Positions 18,759 through 27,246 of a stretch of 64,000 nt of DNA are shown piece after piece; positions within the stretch are counted from its first letter, which is position 1; the number at the start of each line of letters is the position of its first letter. Source of the stretch: Streptomyces zingiberis (GTDB taxonomy: Bacteria > Actinomycetota > Actinomycetes > Streptomycetales > Streptomycetaceae); contig NZ_JAATEN010000004.1 in the NCBI RefSeq assembly GCF_012034935.1, positions 186,001 to 250,000 on the forward strand, read 5' to 3'. Below the pieces are notes generated by a model. The model searched no databases. It saw nothing but the letters and a program-made list of their open reading frames with translations, and was not told where the DNA came from. Made by a program: the position numbers and the translations under genes.

Positions 18759-20041
18759 GCCAGAGCCCCCTCGGCCGACCCGGCGATGACCCCGTAGTCC
18801 TCGACGAGCCGTGCCATCGTGTACCGCTCCAGGGCGTCGCTGCGGGCCTGCTCGCCGAGTCGGCGGCGCAGGGCGGGGTCGTCGAGCAGCCGGGTGAGCG
18901 CGGCCCGGACCCCGGCGAGGTCGGCCGGATCGACCAGGAGCCCGTTGCGCTCGTGGGTCACCTGCTGCCGCAGTCCTCCCACCGCCGAGGCCACGACCGC
19001 CCGGCCCTTGACCATCGCCTCGGTCACGGTCAGGCCGAAGCCCTCTTCGAGACTCTTCTGCACAACCACGTCCGCCCGGCGCTGCAAAGCGTTGACCAGC
19101 AGCGCATTGCCCAGCGGGTTCCGCATCGACACATTGACCAGATGCACCCGTGCCCGGTCCGCCGGCGTCAGTCCGGCAAGCGTCTCCTCGACGTCGGCAA
19201 GGACGGCCAGGCCTTCGGGGTCGTCCGGTATCTCGGTGGGGTCGGTGCCGGCGAGCACCAGGTGTACATCCGGGGGGAGGCCCACGACGGAACGCACCAC
19301 GCCCGGCATGTCCTTGAGCGGATCCCAGCGCGAGACCTGTAACACCACACGGGCGCCGGCCGGCAAGAGCGCGCGCTGGACGACCCTGACGTCCGAAGCG
19401 GTGCGGTCCGCGGTCAGTCCTGCCCTGTCCAGCAGCGCGGCGACCTCCGGTGGCTCCAGATGCCGGTTCTTCGGTGCGGAGGGGTCGATCGCCGGCGCGG
19501 CGACGAACCTGCCGGCCGCCGGTACGGACGGGGGAGCGAACTCCGGCAAGGTCGTGACCACCGCGTCGACCGCGGAGAGTTCCGCCTCGAAGGCGTGCCA
19601 GACGGCACCGGGTCCCCGGTCCCGTGGGACGTCCGCTCCGACATGGCAATGCCAGACCACACGGGCGCCCGTGGCTCTCACCGCCGGAGCGAGTCCGAGC
19701 GTCTGCGGATCGTGGAGGACGACGACATCGTCGCGGGTGAGCCGCTCGGTGAACCAGGGAATCTGCGATGCCAGCCGATCACGGTACGTCCGAAGTAACT
19801 CGGGCCGGAGCCGGGCCGGATCGGCGTTGCCGTGCAGAAGGTGGTGCAGGAGCTTGGTCACCGCGTAGAAGCCCTCGTCACCGCAGATCACCGCCCAGCC
19901 GACGTCGACTCCCGCGGTCTGCTGGTACGCCACCAGGCCGTGCAGGAGCTCCGCGACCCCACCACCCTGGGCCGTCGCGTTGACGTGTACCAGTCTCCGG
20001 CGTTCACCGGTGGGTTCGACCTCCCATGCCGGTGTCGGCAT
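18755..20041 (-). CDS. GT4 family glycosyltransferase, trehalose synthase (TreT)-like
   Basis: A 428-residue retaining glycosyltransferase from ATG 20041-20039, with GGAGGAG 6 nt upstream. The N-terminal NATAQGGGVAELLHGLVAYQQ and VLHDPQTLGLAPAVR with VVWHCHVG are typical of the TreT/trehalose-phosphorylase branch. The C-terminal half has VLQVSRWDPLKDMPG and the retaining-GT signature KSLEEGFGLTVTEAMVKGRAVV. TreT joins a nucleotide-sugar to glucose; here a cyclitol or pseudodisaccharide acceptor is possible. Codons 82 and 234 are TTA. It is the first gene of operon A. Confidence 0.87.
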   Translation of the reverse strand: MPTPAWEVEPTGERRRLVHVNATAQGGGVAELLHGLVAYQQTAGVDVGWAVICGDEGFYAVTKLLHHLLHGNADPARLRPELLRTYRDRLASQIPWFTERLTRDDVVVLHDPQTLGLAPAVRATGARVVWHCHVGADVPRDRGPGAVWHAFEAELSAVDAVVTTLPEFAPPSVPAAGRFVAAPAIDPSAPKNRHLEPPEVAALLDRAGLTADRTASDVRVVQRALLPAGARVVLQVSRWDPLKDMPGVVRSVVGLPPDVHLVLAGTDPTEIPDDPEGLAVLADVEETLAGLTPADRARVHLVNVSMRNPLGNALLVNALQRRADVVVQKSLEEGFGLTVTEAMVKGRAVVASAVGGLRQQVTHERNGLLVDPADLAGVRAALTRLLDDPALRRRLGEQARSDALERYTMARLVEDYGVIAGSAEGALA

Positions 20042-20357
20042 GTCTCCTCCTCCGCTCTGCGTCGATGACCGGCGGCACGCCATGACGGGCGGCCGGCCGG
20101 GGTTGGCTCGGATGGTGCTGCGGGGGTCCCGGCAGGCCGCTGCCCGCGCCGGTGGCCGGCGGGGAGCGTGCTCCGGCCGGCGCCGGTCTCTCGGCCCGTA
20201 CGCCGTCGGCCGCTCCGGCAGCAGTTCCCTTCCGCAGGGGGAGCGTTTTCGGGATCCCGGTCTCCGCGGTTATCGGCCCTTGGGCCGGCGCGGCTGAGAT
20301 GCTGTTGAGAAAAGAGAATGGCCGACTGCTCGTCATCCGGCCGGCTGGCTCCACCGC

Positions 20358-20413
20358 CCGGATTGTCGGCAGTGCTGCCGCCCGGATTGACGGCCGGATT
20401 GCCGACCGGGTTG
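20358..20413. repeat. four phased CCGGATTG direct repeats, candidate regulator operator
   Basis: CCGGATTG occurs at 20358-20365, 20382-20389 and 20394-20401, with a one-mismatch copy CCGGGTTG at 20406-20413. The start-to-start spacings are 24, 12 and 12 bp. They lie about 320-370 bp upstream of the operon A start. Regular phasing suggests a cooperative regulator-binding array; the LuxR-type protein encoded 2 kb away is a candidate. Confidence 0.45.
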
Positions 20414-20555
20414 CTGACAGTGCCGCCGCTCGATTCCTCGCGGATGATCTGCCGACGGCCATCACAAAGGACGCTAACACGGGAGGGTGGGCGGTGGGAT
20501 GGCCGTTGGGTAAATGTTCACCGCATCTCCAAAGTCTCGGGGTGTCTGCCGACGC

Positions 20556-20590
20556 AAAAACCGTCCGCCCGTGCCGAAACCGGCGGGCGG
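20556..20590 (-). terminator. Rho-independent terminator of the LuxR/glycosyltransferase mini-operon
   Basis: Arms CCGCCCG (20565-20571) and CGGGCGG (20584-20590) form a GC stem. Read on the reverse strand it is followed within 5 nt by TTTTT (20560-20556). It sits about 100 nt past the stop of the glycosyltransferase gene and separates that unit from operon A. Confidence 0.7.
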
Positions 20591-20693
20591 CTCATTTAAC
20601 GAAGTCGCAACGTGTCTGTGAGGCCGATGATTTTCGGGCACCGGCCGGCCGGTGCGGGAGCGGCGGCCATGAGTTCCGGAAGGACCGCCTGGG

Positions 20694-21968
20694 TCATCGC
20701 TGTGGAAGGCTCCTGCCCATCTCGGAAAAACTGCGCCATGCCCGTATCAGATCCCTGCGGAATCGCGGGACGGAGATGTGGCCCTCCAGTAGCGTGTTCA
20801 GTTCCGCACCGCGCTTGAGCAAGTCCACGGACGCGAGCTGTTCGATCAGCGTCACCAGGCCGTTCGTGGTGGGTTCGAATGTGGCGCCCGGAGGGAAGAA
20901 TCTGGCGGCCTCGACGGGACGGGAGTGGGGAACAACGGTCGAGAGGCCGCTCAGCGCCGCTTCGAGCGGGGTGATACCCAGGGTCTCGTACCGTGAGGTG
21001 CACACGAATACCGTTCTTCGCCGTGCCGTCCGGAAGACCGAGTACAGTTCCGCCTTCGCGAGTCTCGCGGTCAGCAGGAACCTGTCGGCATGACGCGCCG
21101 GGACATCTCGGAGCAGGGATGTGCGCCGGACGTTGTCGGACTCGTCGCCGCCGATCAGCAGGATTTTCACCGGGAGGCCCCGGTCCATCAGTTCCGTGCC
21201 CGCGCTGACCAGCAGGTCGAGGTTCTTGAAGTGGTCGAGCCGGGCCACTGCGGTGCAGAGGGCGAGCTGGGCGGACTCGATGAAATTCAGAATCTCGGCC
21301 GCCGGGCGGGTGCTCCGGTCCTTCTCCGGACCGATGGGAGGGCTGACCTCCCGCATGCGTGCCGGGTCCATCCCCCGCCCGACCAGGTAGTCGCGCTGCA
21401 TCCTGGAGTGCTGAATCACGAAGATGTGGCGTGCGGCGAGGAGTTCGGCGAGTCCCAGTTCCTGCCGGCGCATGATGTGCAGCGCCTTCTCCGGATTCCC
21501 GAATGCCTGGAACGTGTCATCCTCGGAGAATTGCTCCGCGAAGTCGTCGAAGAAGGGGCCGTGATGTGTGACGCAGGCAGGTAAGTGGCTGGGATGATAC
21601 CCCAGCAGGGTGTCGGTTTGATAGTAGAGCATGGGGGGTCCTGTGGCGGTGTCCGTGGCCCGGCGGGTCAGTTCCATGGCTGCGCTGGAGAGCGCGGAGC
21701 GGATGTCCGCGGGGTGCATGGAGAAGTTGAAACGCATTACGAGGCACGGCAGGCCGTCCCGGGTGACGGAGTGCAGCGTCGGTGTTCTCTGCCCCTCCTG
21801 CCTGCTGTACAGGATGAAGCCGGAGAAGGCCCCGGCTTCCTCAAGACATGCGGCAGCTTCGAGGGCGAAGGACGTTGCGCCCACCGGGGCGGCCATCCCG
21901 CGCGATCTCGGAAGATAATGATTGTTGGCGACCAGGACCGCGGGAAGAAGGTTCCCCTTTGCGGGCAT
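20694..21968 (-). CDS. GT4-like glycosyltransferase, co-transcribed with the LuxR regulator
   Basis: 424 residues from ATG 21968-21966 (GGAGAG 6 nt upstream). An alternative GTG at 22046-22044 overlaps the regulator's stop (GTGA) and would add 26 residues. The N terminus VANNHYLPRSRGMAAPVGATSFALE resembles nucleotide-sugar GT-B enzymes. The C-terminal domain has CTAVARLDHFKNLDLLVSAG, VFVCTSRYETLGITPLEAALSG (the E..G..P.EA donor-binding motif) and a late arginine helix. Codon 129 is TTA (21584-21582). The sugar and acceptor are unknown; it probably decorates the cyclitol product or acts in resistance. Confidence 0.82.
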   Translation of the reverse strand: MPAKGNLLPAVLVANNHYLPRSRGMAAPVGATSFALEAAACLEEAGAFSGFILYSRQEGQRTPTLHSVTRDGLPCLVMRFNFSMHPADIRSALSSAAMELTRRATDTATGPPMLYYQTDTLLGYHPSHLPACVTHHGPFFDDFAEQFSEDDTFQAFGNPEKALHIMRRQELGLAELLAARHIFVIQHSRMQRDYLVGRGMDPARMREVSPPIGPEKDRSTRPAAEILNFIESAQLALCTAVARLDHFKNLDLLVSAGTELMDRGLPVKILLIGGDESDNVRRTSLLRDVPARHADRFLLTARLAKAELYSVFRTARRRTVFVCTSRYETLGITPLEAALSGLSTVVPHSRPVEAARFFPPGATFEPTTNGLVTLIEQLASVDLLKRGAELNTLLEGHISVPRFRRDLIRAWRSFSEMGRSLPQR

Positions 21969-22042
21969 ACCGCTCTCCGGTGTGACGCGCAGTCTCCGAG
22001 GGAGTGTTCTGCCGTTCGAATCGAAAACCCGGTGAGCGGAAT

Positions 22043-22687
22043 TCACCGTGAGGCCGCAAAGAAATCCTGGCCGGCGGCCGCCCTGGCGAGTTCCGCTTTG
22101 TTTCCCAGTCCGAGCTTTCTGCGGACCCGCTTGACGTACGTGTCGACCGTGTGGCGGCTGATGCGGAGACGGTAGGCGACCTGGTCGTGCGTCAGCCCCT
22201 TGGCGATGCCCGTCAGAACCTGGCGCTCGCGCACGGAGAGGGGCGCGAGTTCGCGTTCCGGAAGGAGGCCGCCGGCCGTGACGTCGCAGGAATGCGGGGT
22301 GTAACGGTGGTGTGCGCCGGCCGCGCGCACGGCCGCGACGATCACACGAGGGTTGGCCCGATCGCTCAGATGGCCCGTCATCCCGGGCGCGGCCGGCGCC
22401 GGCGGCCCGGCACCTGGCTCCGTGGACGTCATCATCAGGACCCGCAGGCGGGGCGACATGCGTACCCCCGTTCCGGCGGCCGAGGTGACCGAGCCGGCGT
22501 TCGGGTCGAGAATCAGCACATTCAGTCCGGTGGTGCACACCTGACGCAGACTCGACCGGGCGAGAAGAACGTCCATGTCGGGCTGCGTGCCGAGTAACTC
22601 CCGGAGCGCCCATAAAGTCAGCGGGTTGGCGTGGACGATGCCGACGCCCAAGGCGTTGGAATTGCCAGAGGCATCCTGCGAGGTCAT
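22043..22687 (-). CDS. LuxR/NarL-type regulator with degenerate receiver, likely cluster regulator
   Basis: A 214-residue protein from ATG 22687-22685 (GAGGAGG upstream). The C terminus LSVRERQVLTGIAKGLTHDQ then VAYRLRISRHTVDTYVKRVRRKLG is a clear LuxR helix-turn-helix. The N terminus follows the receiver fold but lacks the acidic pair (VHANP instead of V-D-D-H-P) and the conserved lysine (GHLSDRA). Only Asp61 of NVLILDPNA remains, so phosphorylation is unlikely. Codons 25 and 31 are TTA (22615-22613, 22597-22595), predicting dependence on the bldA tRNA. It is transcribed with the glycosyltransferase at 20694. Confidence 0.9.
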   Translation of the reverse strand: MTSQDASGNSNALGVGIVHANPLTLWALRELLGTQPDMDVLLARSSLRQVCTTGLNVLILDPNAGSVTSAAGTGVRMSPRLRVLMMTSTEPGAGPPAPAAPGMTGHLSDRANPRVIVAAVRAAGAHHRYTPHSCDVTAGGLLPERELAPLSVRERQVLTGIAKGLTHDQVAYRLRISRHTVDTYVKRVRRKLGLGNKAELARAAAGQDFFAASR

Positions 22688-22725
22688 ATGGCCTCCTCAA
22701 GGTGTGCCGGAAAGAATCTTGTTGC

Positions 22726-22755
22726 ACGCTAACTGTCCGACTGGTGGACTGTCAA
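22726..22755 (-). promoter_or_regulatory. promoter of the LuxR-type regulator gene
   Basis: On the reverse strand, TTGACA (22755-22750) and TAGCGT (22731-22726) are separated by 18 bp, giving a start near 22719 and a leader of about 32 nt. The spacer contains GTCC...GGAC arms (22735-22738 and 22746-22749), a possible small operator. Confidence 0.6.
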
Positions 22756-22945
22756 TGACGATCTTGAATCACGCGGATCCTCACCCCCGGGTTTTGCTGC
22801 CGAATTGATCACGAGTGTGAAAATTCATCCTCCGGTCATGAGGCGGCGCCGTCATGGAACACCCTGACGTGCTGTCACGGAGATTTCCGGATGGTTACAG
22901 GGCGGGCGCGAACGTCCCCCCTGAAAATTCCCGTTGATGTGCCTG

Positions 22946-24004
22946 TCACCTGGTGCTCGGACATATCCCGGAGAAGGCGCCGGAGGTGAGCATCCGCCCG
23001 ATTCCGATGAGTGAGTGGTCGTCGTCCGTCATTCCCAGTCGCACCATGTTCCGCATGCCGTCCGGGTCCATCCCGAAGCATCCCTGCTGGGAAAGTTCAT
23101 CGCCGAGCAACTCAATGTAACGTTCTCCGATGGCCAGGGCGAAACCTCCGATGACGATGTAGCGAACGATCCCGATCGTGGTGAACATGGCGGCGATGGC
23201 ACTGCTGAGGTGGCGCAAGCCCCCGCGCAGCACCGCGGTGGCGAACGGATCACCTCCCCGGATCGCCGCGGCCAGGGCCTCGTTGGTGATGCCGTGGGCG
23301 CGGCCCTTCGCATGAACGGCCAGCAGTGAGCCGGCGAACCCCGCCGGGTCGCCGCCGGCCGCCCGCCGGGCGGCGGAGAGCATGCCCCGGCCGGACGCGA
23401 GGGCACCGAGGTGCCCCCTGCCGCCGCAGTCGCACCGGGCGGCCCCGGGCGACGGATCGCTGCGCCAATGGCCGAGTTCTCCGCCGTACCCGGCGGGGTG
23501 CACCAGTACCTCGCCGTTCCGGAACACCTTGTTCCCGATGCCGGAGCTGACCGTGATGAGACAGAACGGTTCGGGTTCGGATTCCGCGTATCGCCAGACG
23601 GCGGCGGTGATGTCATTCGCCACCAGCACGGGGCGCCCCAGCCGTTCGCCGAGAACCGCACCGAGAGGCAGTGGCTCGCCGCCTTCTCCCCAGATGGTGG
23701 GTGCGGCGGTGACCAGTCCGTCCGAGGTGACCGGCCCGGCGAAGGACAGGCCGACGGCGGGGATCCCCGCGTCGGACGCCTCGGCGTCCAAGTGGTCCGA
23801 CAGTTCGCTGCTGAGCTGGTCCACCACACCGGCCTGTAGTTCCCGGGCGTCGAGGCCGGGCCTGGCGGTGATCCCCGAGACGGGCCGGCGCCGCACTCCC
23901 GACAGGTTGCCGGTGTGCGGGTCCCACCGGGCGATCCGCAGGGTCGTGCCGCCGATGTCCGCCACGACGAGAGGCCGGGCTTCCTGTGCTCCGTCAACGG
24001 GCAC
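22946..24004 (-). CDS. ROK family kinase (second of the cluster)
   Basis: 352 residues from GTG 24004-24002, with AGGAGG 6-7 nt upstream; it overlaps the nucleotidyltransferase stop by 11 nt. Features are [15 protein letters not shown] (phosphate loop), [16 protein letters not shown] (catalytic Asp region), [11 protein letters not shown] (Glu and zinc His) and the zinc motif [18 protein letters not shown], again with His as the last ligand as in the ROK protein at 15734. It is the last gene of operon C. A second phosphorylation, for example to the 1-phosphate needed by the adjacent nucleotidyltransferase, is a reasonable guess. Confidence 0.86.
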   Translation of the reverse strand: MPVDGAQEARPLVVADIGGTTLRIARWDPHTGNLSGVRRRPVSGITARPGLDARELQAGVVDQLSSELSDHLDAEASDAGIPAVGLSFAGPVTSDGLVTAAPTIWGEGGEPLPLGAVLGERLGRPVLVANDITAAVWRYAESEPEPFCLITVSSGIGNKVFRNGEVLVHPAGYGGELGHWRSDPSPGAARCDCGGRGHLGALASGRGMLSAARRAAGGDPAGFAGSLLAVHAKGRAHGITNEALAAAIRGGDPFATAVLRGGLRHLSSAIAAMFTTIGIVRYIVIGGFALAIGERYIELLGDELSQQGCFGMDPDGMRNMVRLGMTDDDHSLIGIGRMLTSGAFSGICPSTR

Positions 24005-25190
24005 GCTCTTCCTCCTGTGCGATCCGGGCCCGGACCGCATCCGCCGGACGGTCCGGTTCGGCCGGCTGAACCGAGCCGTTCTCCATCACGATGGACGCGC
24101 TGATCCGCGCACCGGCGGGCACCTCGGCGCCCGGAAGCAGCACGCTGTCGTGGACCATGGCTTCCTGCCCGATCCGGACCCCTGGGAAAACCACGCAGCG
24201 TTCGACGACTCCGGCGTTGCGCACGTCGGACGGCACGATGGAGGCCCGTATGTTCGCGGCCGTACGCGTGAAGCGCCGCGGGACGTCCGGCCGGATCGTC
24301 AGCGGCATGTGACCGAGTGGCAGTGGGGGTGTATCGGCGAGCAGAGCCAGCTGCGCCCGGAGATACCGGTCCACGGTCCCGATGTCCTCCCAGTGCCCTC
24401 GCACCAGATGGCCCCGGATCCGCTCGCCGCCCGCCAGCATGGCGGGAATCACGTCACGGCTGATGTCGTGCTGCCAGTCGGTGCCGTCGAGCTGTTCGAG
24501 ATACCGCTGCAGGCACGCCGTGTCGAAGACGCAGAAGGCGGCGGAGACGAGGTCGCTGGTCGGCTCGGCGGGTTTTTCGACGAAGTTCGTGAGGTTTCCC
24601 CTCGCGTCGAACTCCACCATTCCGAAGAGATGGACGTACCGGCGCTGGATGCGCTGATAGGCGAGGGTCAGTGCGGCGCGGGACCGGCGATGCTCCCGCA
24701 CCATGTCCTGGTAGTCGAAGTGGTAGACGTGGTCGGCATGCAAGATCAGTATCTCGGACGGAGGCCCGCCGAAGACATGCGCGGCCTTGTGGATCAACGC
24801 GTCGGCGGTGCCGCGCTCCCGGGGCCCACTGCGCTCGGGGAGCCGCTCCGGCAACGCGCCGGCGGGCAGCCGGCGATATGCGTCGTCGTACGGGCCGAAG
24901 TGGACCCGGAAGCCCTGAGAGGAGTTCCACACCCGGTGCAGGTCGTCCATGAGGTGCTGTTCCTCGTACTGGGACAGCAACAGGACCTCGGAGAAGCCGG
25001 AGCGGCGGGCGTTGTCCAGGCTGAAGTCGATCAGCCGGCTGGTCCCCCCGAACGGGATGAGGGGTTTCGGCCGGCCGGAAACCAGGCGCCCCATCCGCCG
25101 TCCCTCGCCGCCGGCCAGCAGGACGGCGCGCACGTCATCCGCGGCGGAGGCGCTCCGGCCTCGCTCACCGGCCGTTACGGTGGCATTCAT
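23994..25190 (-). CDS. sugar-1-phosphate nucleotidyltransferase, GlgC-like (ValB/AcbR role)
   Basis: A 398-residue protein with the nucleotidyltransferase signature [20 protein letters not shown] followed by KPLIPFGG (about 22-49), then [10 protein letters not shown], the metal Asp in LILHADHVY, and [10 protein letters not shown]. The C terminus is a left-handed beta-helix ([20 protein letters not shown] with [11 protein letters not shown]) as in ADP-glucose pyrophosphorylase. In validamycin and acarbose pathways this family activates valienol- or valiolol-1-phosphate to the NDP form that the pseudoglycosyltransferase uses. It overlaps the HAD gene by 4 nt. Confidence 0.9.
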   Translation of the reverse strand: MNATVTAGERGRSASAADDVRAVLLAGGEGRRMGRLVSGRPKPLIPFGGTSRLIDFSLDNARRSGFSEVLLLSQYEEQHLMDDLHRVWNSSQGFRVHFGPYDDAYRRLPAGALPERLPERSGPRERGTADALIHKAAHVFGGPPSEILILHADHVYHFDYQDMVREHRRSRAALTLAYQRIQRRYVHLFGMVEFDARGNLTNFVEKPAEPTSDLVSAAFCVFDTACLQRYLEQLDGTDWQHDISRDVIPAMLAGGERIRGHLVRGHWEDIGTVDRYLRAQLALLADTPPLPLGHMPLTIRPDVPRRFTRTAANIRASIVPSDVRNAGVVERCVVFPGVRIGQEAMVHDSVLLPGAEVPAGARISASIVMENGSVQPAEPDRPADAVRARIAQEEERAR

Positions 25191-26098
25191 CGCTCTGTGT
25201 CTCTCCTTGCCGGCTCAGCGCGGAGCCGGTGCCGGGACGACGCGGCCGGCACCTGTGGGGTGAAGGGGCTTGCGCAGCTGCGGATCCACGCACGGCACGC
25301 GGCCGGGCCCTCGAGGATCACATGGGCGCGGCGCAGGGACTCCGGATCGGCTCCGCGGCTGCTGACAGCCACGCAGATGGCCTGTTCGACCAAGCCCTCC
25401 TTCGCCATCCGGCCGGCGGCCTCGAACATGGCCACGTCTCCGTGGTCGTCACCGGCCACGACGACCCTCCGAGGGCGCCACCGCCGGACCATCTCGGTGA
25501 CGGCGTCTCCCTTGTGGGGTGAGGAAGGAGGCCTCAGTTCGGTCCATCCGCGCCCGGCCACCACGTCCAGTCCGGACGCGGATGCCAGAGAGATCAACCG
25601 GGACAGCCGGTTCGCGGCACGGTCGGCAGGCGCCCGCGGGTGGTGAAGCGCCAGGACGACTCCCTTGTCCTCGACGTGCATCTCCGGCGGGCAGAGCCGG
25701 AGTTCGCGGATGGTCCGTGCCATCCGCCGTACCGTGGGGAGGTGCGGCAGCGACCGGGGGTGCGGCAGAGGCTCACCGCAATACGGTGCGAGCAGTTCCG
25801 CGCCGTGCACACCGGCGATCCACAGCGGCGAGGCGAGGATCTCGCGCGCGTTGAGGGCACGGCGGCCGGTCACGCAGACGAGGGCGAGCCGCGGGAGCGA
25901 CAGCAGACGCCGGCAGAGTTCACGGAGATCCGCCGTGTGACGCGCCATCTCCGGTGAGGACGTGTACGCCGGAATGAGGGTGCCGTCGAGGTCGGTGAGG
26001 ATGAGCGTGTCCACGGCGGAGAACGGGGTGACCACGGCGTGGCCCGATATCCGGTTGCCGTCGCCGGGGCGACCGCCATCTCCCACGGCGTGGTTCAT
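25187..26098 (-). CDS. HAD-superfamily trehalose-phosphatase-like phosphatase
   Basis: 303 residues from ATG 26098-26096. HAD motif I is [10 protein letters not shown] (nucleophile Asp36 and Asp38), motif II is VCVTGRR, the lysine segment is SPHKGDAV, and motif IV is [14 protein letters not shown]. The overall pattern matches OtsB-type phosphatases. VldH/ValO removes the phosphate from validoxylamine 7'-phosphate, and this gene sits one gene away from the GT20 enzyme, so it likely dephosphorylates the coupled pseudodisaccharide. The C terminus is Arg-rich. Both ends overlap neighbours by 4 nt (ATGA). Confidence 0.87.
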   Translation of the reverse strand: MNHAVGDGGRPGDGNRISGHAVVTPFSAVDTLILTDLDGTLIPAYTSSPEMARHTADLRELCRRLLSLPRLALVCVTGRRALNAREILASPLWIAGVHGAELLAPYCGEPLPHPRSLPHLPTVRRMARTIRELRLCPPEMHVEDKGVVLALHHPRAPADRAANRLSRLISLASASGLDVVAGRGWTELRPPSSPHKGDAVTEMVRRWRPRRVVVAGDDHGDVAMFEAAGRMAKEGLVEQAICVAVSSRGADPESLRRAHVILEGPAACRAWIRSCASPFTPQVPAASSRHRLRAEPARRDTER

Positions 26099-27246
26099 GG
26101 CGTCACCCCGGCCGAGGACCGGCGCAGCCGCGGGGCCGGGACGAACAGGAACAGGGCGATGACGGCCAGGACGGTGAAGCCCACGCTCAGGCCCCCGATC
26201 GAGGCGGAGAGGCCGACGGCCACGGGCCCGATGAAGTAACCCGAGTAGCCGATGGTGGAGACCACGGAGATCGCACGGCCCCGGAGATGCTCCGGCCCGG
26301 CCCGGCCCGCCGCCGCGAACAGGGCGGGTGCCGCCGGGGCCAGGCCGAACCCTGTGACGGCGAAGCCGGCCAGGGCGAGCAGGGGCGAGGGCGACCACGC
26401 GGCGATGAGCAGACCGCATCCGGCGACGATCGCGGAGGCGCGCAGGGTGGGGACGAGCGCCGTCGCACGGGCGGTGCGGTGCACGTACAGGCGGCCGGCG
26501 AACATGCAGAGCGCGAAGACTCCTGGAGCCAGACTGGCCAGTCCGGGGGCGGCCCCCAGTTCGAACTCCATCCGGTTGCTGCTCCACTGCTGGACGGCGT
26601 TCTCCACGAGGAGCGCCACCGCGACGGTCAGGCCGAGGAGGACCAGGATCTGCCGTGAGCCCACCGCCGCCGGGCTCTCCGCCGGCTGGGGTGCGGACGC
26701 CGCGGTACCACCCGTCGCCGCCAGGGGTACGGCAGACGCCACCAGCAACAGGGTGGCGGTACCGAGCATCGCCCACGGTGGCGCCCCGAGTTCACGTCCC
26801 GCCGCGACGGCCACGCTCGCCGCGACCCCCGCGACGGGGAACATGGCCTGGGCGGACTGTACGAAGCTCCGCCCCGAACGGGACTCCTCGGCCACGGTGG
26901 CCGAGTTGAGGGCGACATCCACCACGCCCGAGGCCGCGCCGAGCAGCGCGAGGCAGCCGGCCAGGGCCACGGCGTCACTCGCCCCTCCCAGTACGGGAGC
27001 GACGGCGCCCATCGCGACGAGCCCGCCCTTGAGGACCGGCCCGCCATGGCGGTCGTATGCGCGACCCGAAAGGATCATGGCGGGCAGCGCGCACACCGGC
27101 ACGGCGAGCAGGAGGAGGCCCAGGGCCCCGTCGTCCACGCCGGTGGTCCGCTTGACCTCCGGGATCAGGGCGCTCCAGCTTCCCCAGAACCACCCGAACG
27201 CCAGCCACGCGGCGCGCAGGGCTCCGCGTTGCGTCCCCTCACGCAC
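26095..27246 (-). CDS. MFS transporter (second of the cluster)
   Basis: 383 residues from GTG 27246-27244, which overlaps the GT20 stop by 8 nt; longer starts would read the antisense of nothing known and look artificial. It has about twelve hydrophobic segments, the phrase GFWGSWSALIPEVKRTTGVDDGALG in shortened form (WFWGSWSALIPEVK) and the loop GRAYDRHGGPVL. ASGVVDVALNSATVAEESRSG parallels the VVINSLAATVEAETG region of the MFS at 16799, so both belong to one subfamily. Export of product or uptake of precursor is possible. Confidence 0.83.
   Translation of the reverse strand: MREGTQRGALRAAWLAFGWFWGSWSALIPEVKRTTGVDDGALGLLLLAVPVCALPAMILSGRAYDRHGGPVLKGGLVAMGAVAPVLGGASDAVALAGCLALLGAASGVVDVALNSATVAEESRSGRSFVQSAQAMFPVAGVAASVAVAAGRELGAPPWAMLGTATLLLVASAVPLAATGGTAASAPQPAESPAAVGSRQILVLLGLTVAVALLVENAVQQWSSNRMEFELGAAPGLASLAPGVFALCMFAGRLYVHRTARATALVPTLRASAIVAGCGLLIAAWSPSPLLALAGFAVTGFGLAPAAPALFAAAGRAGPEHLRGRAISVVSTIGYSGYFIGPVAVGLSASIGGLSVGFTVLAVIALFLFVPAPRLRRSSAGVTP

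Larger units (their letters stand above)
20042..20693. other. intergenic region upstream of operon A
   Basis: 652 bp between two reverse-strand genes. It should contain the operon A promoter, which I cannot pinpoint. It holds the direct repeats at 20358-20413 and, next to the upstream gene, a terminator at 20556-20590. The GC content is lower than in the flanking genes. The open frames here look spurious. Confidence 0.5.

Noticed and set aside
20152..21093. Plus-strand frame of about 313 codons spanning the operon A upstream region
   Set aside because: Half is antisense to the glycosyltransferase and the rest lacks codon bias; it crosses the terminator and the phased repeats.
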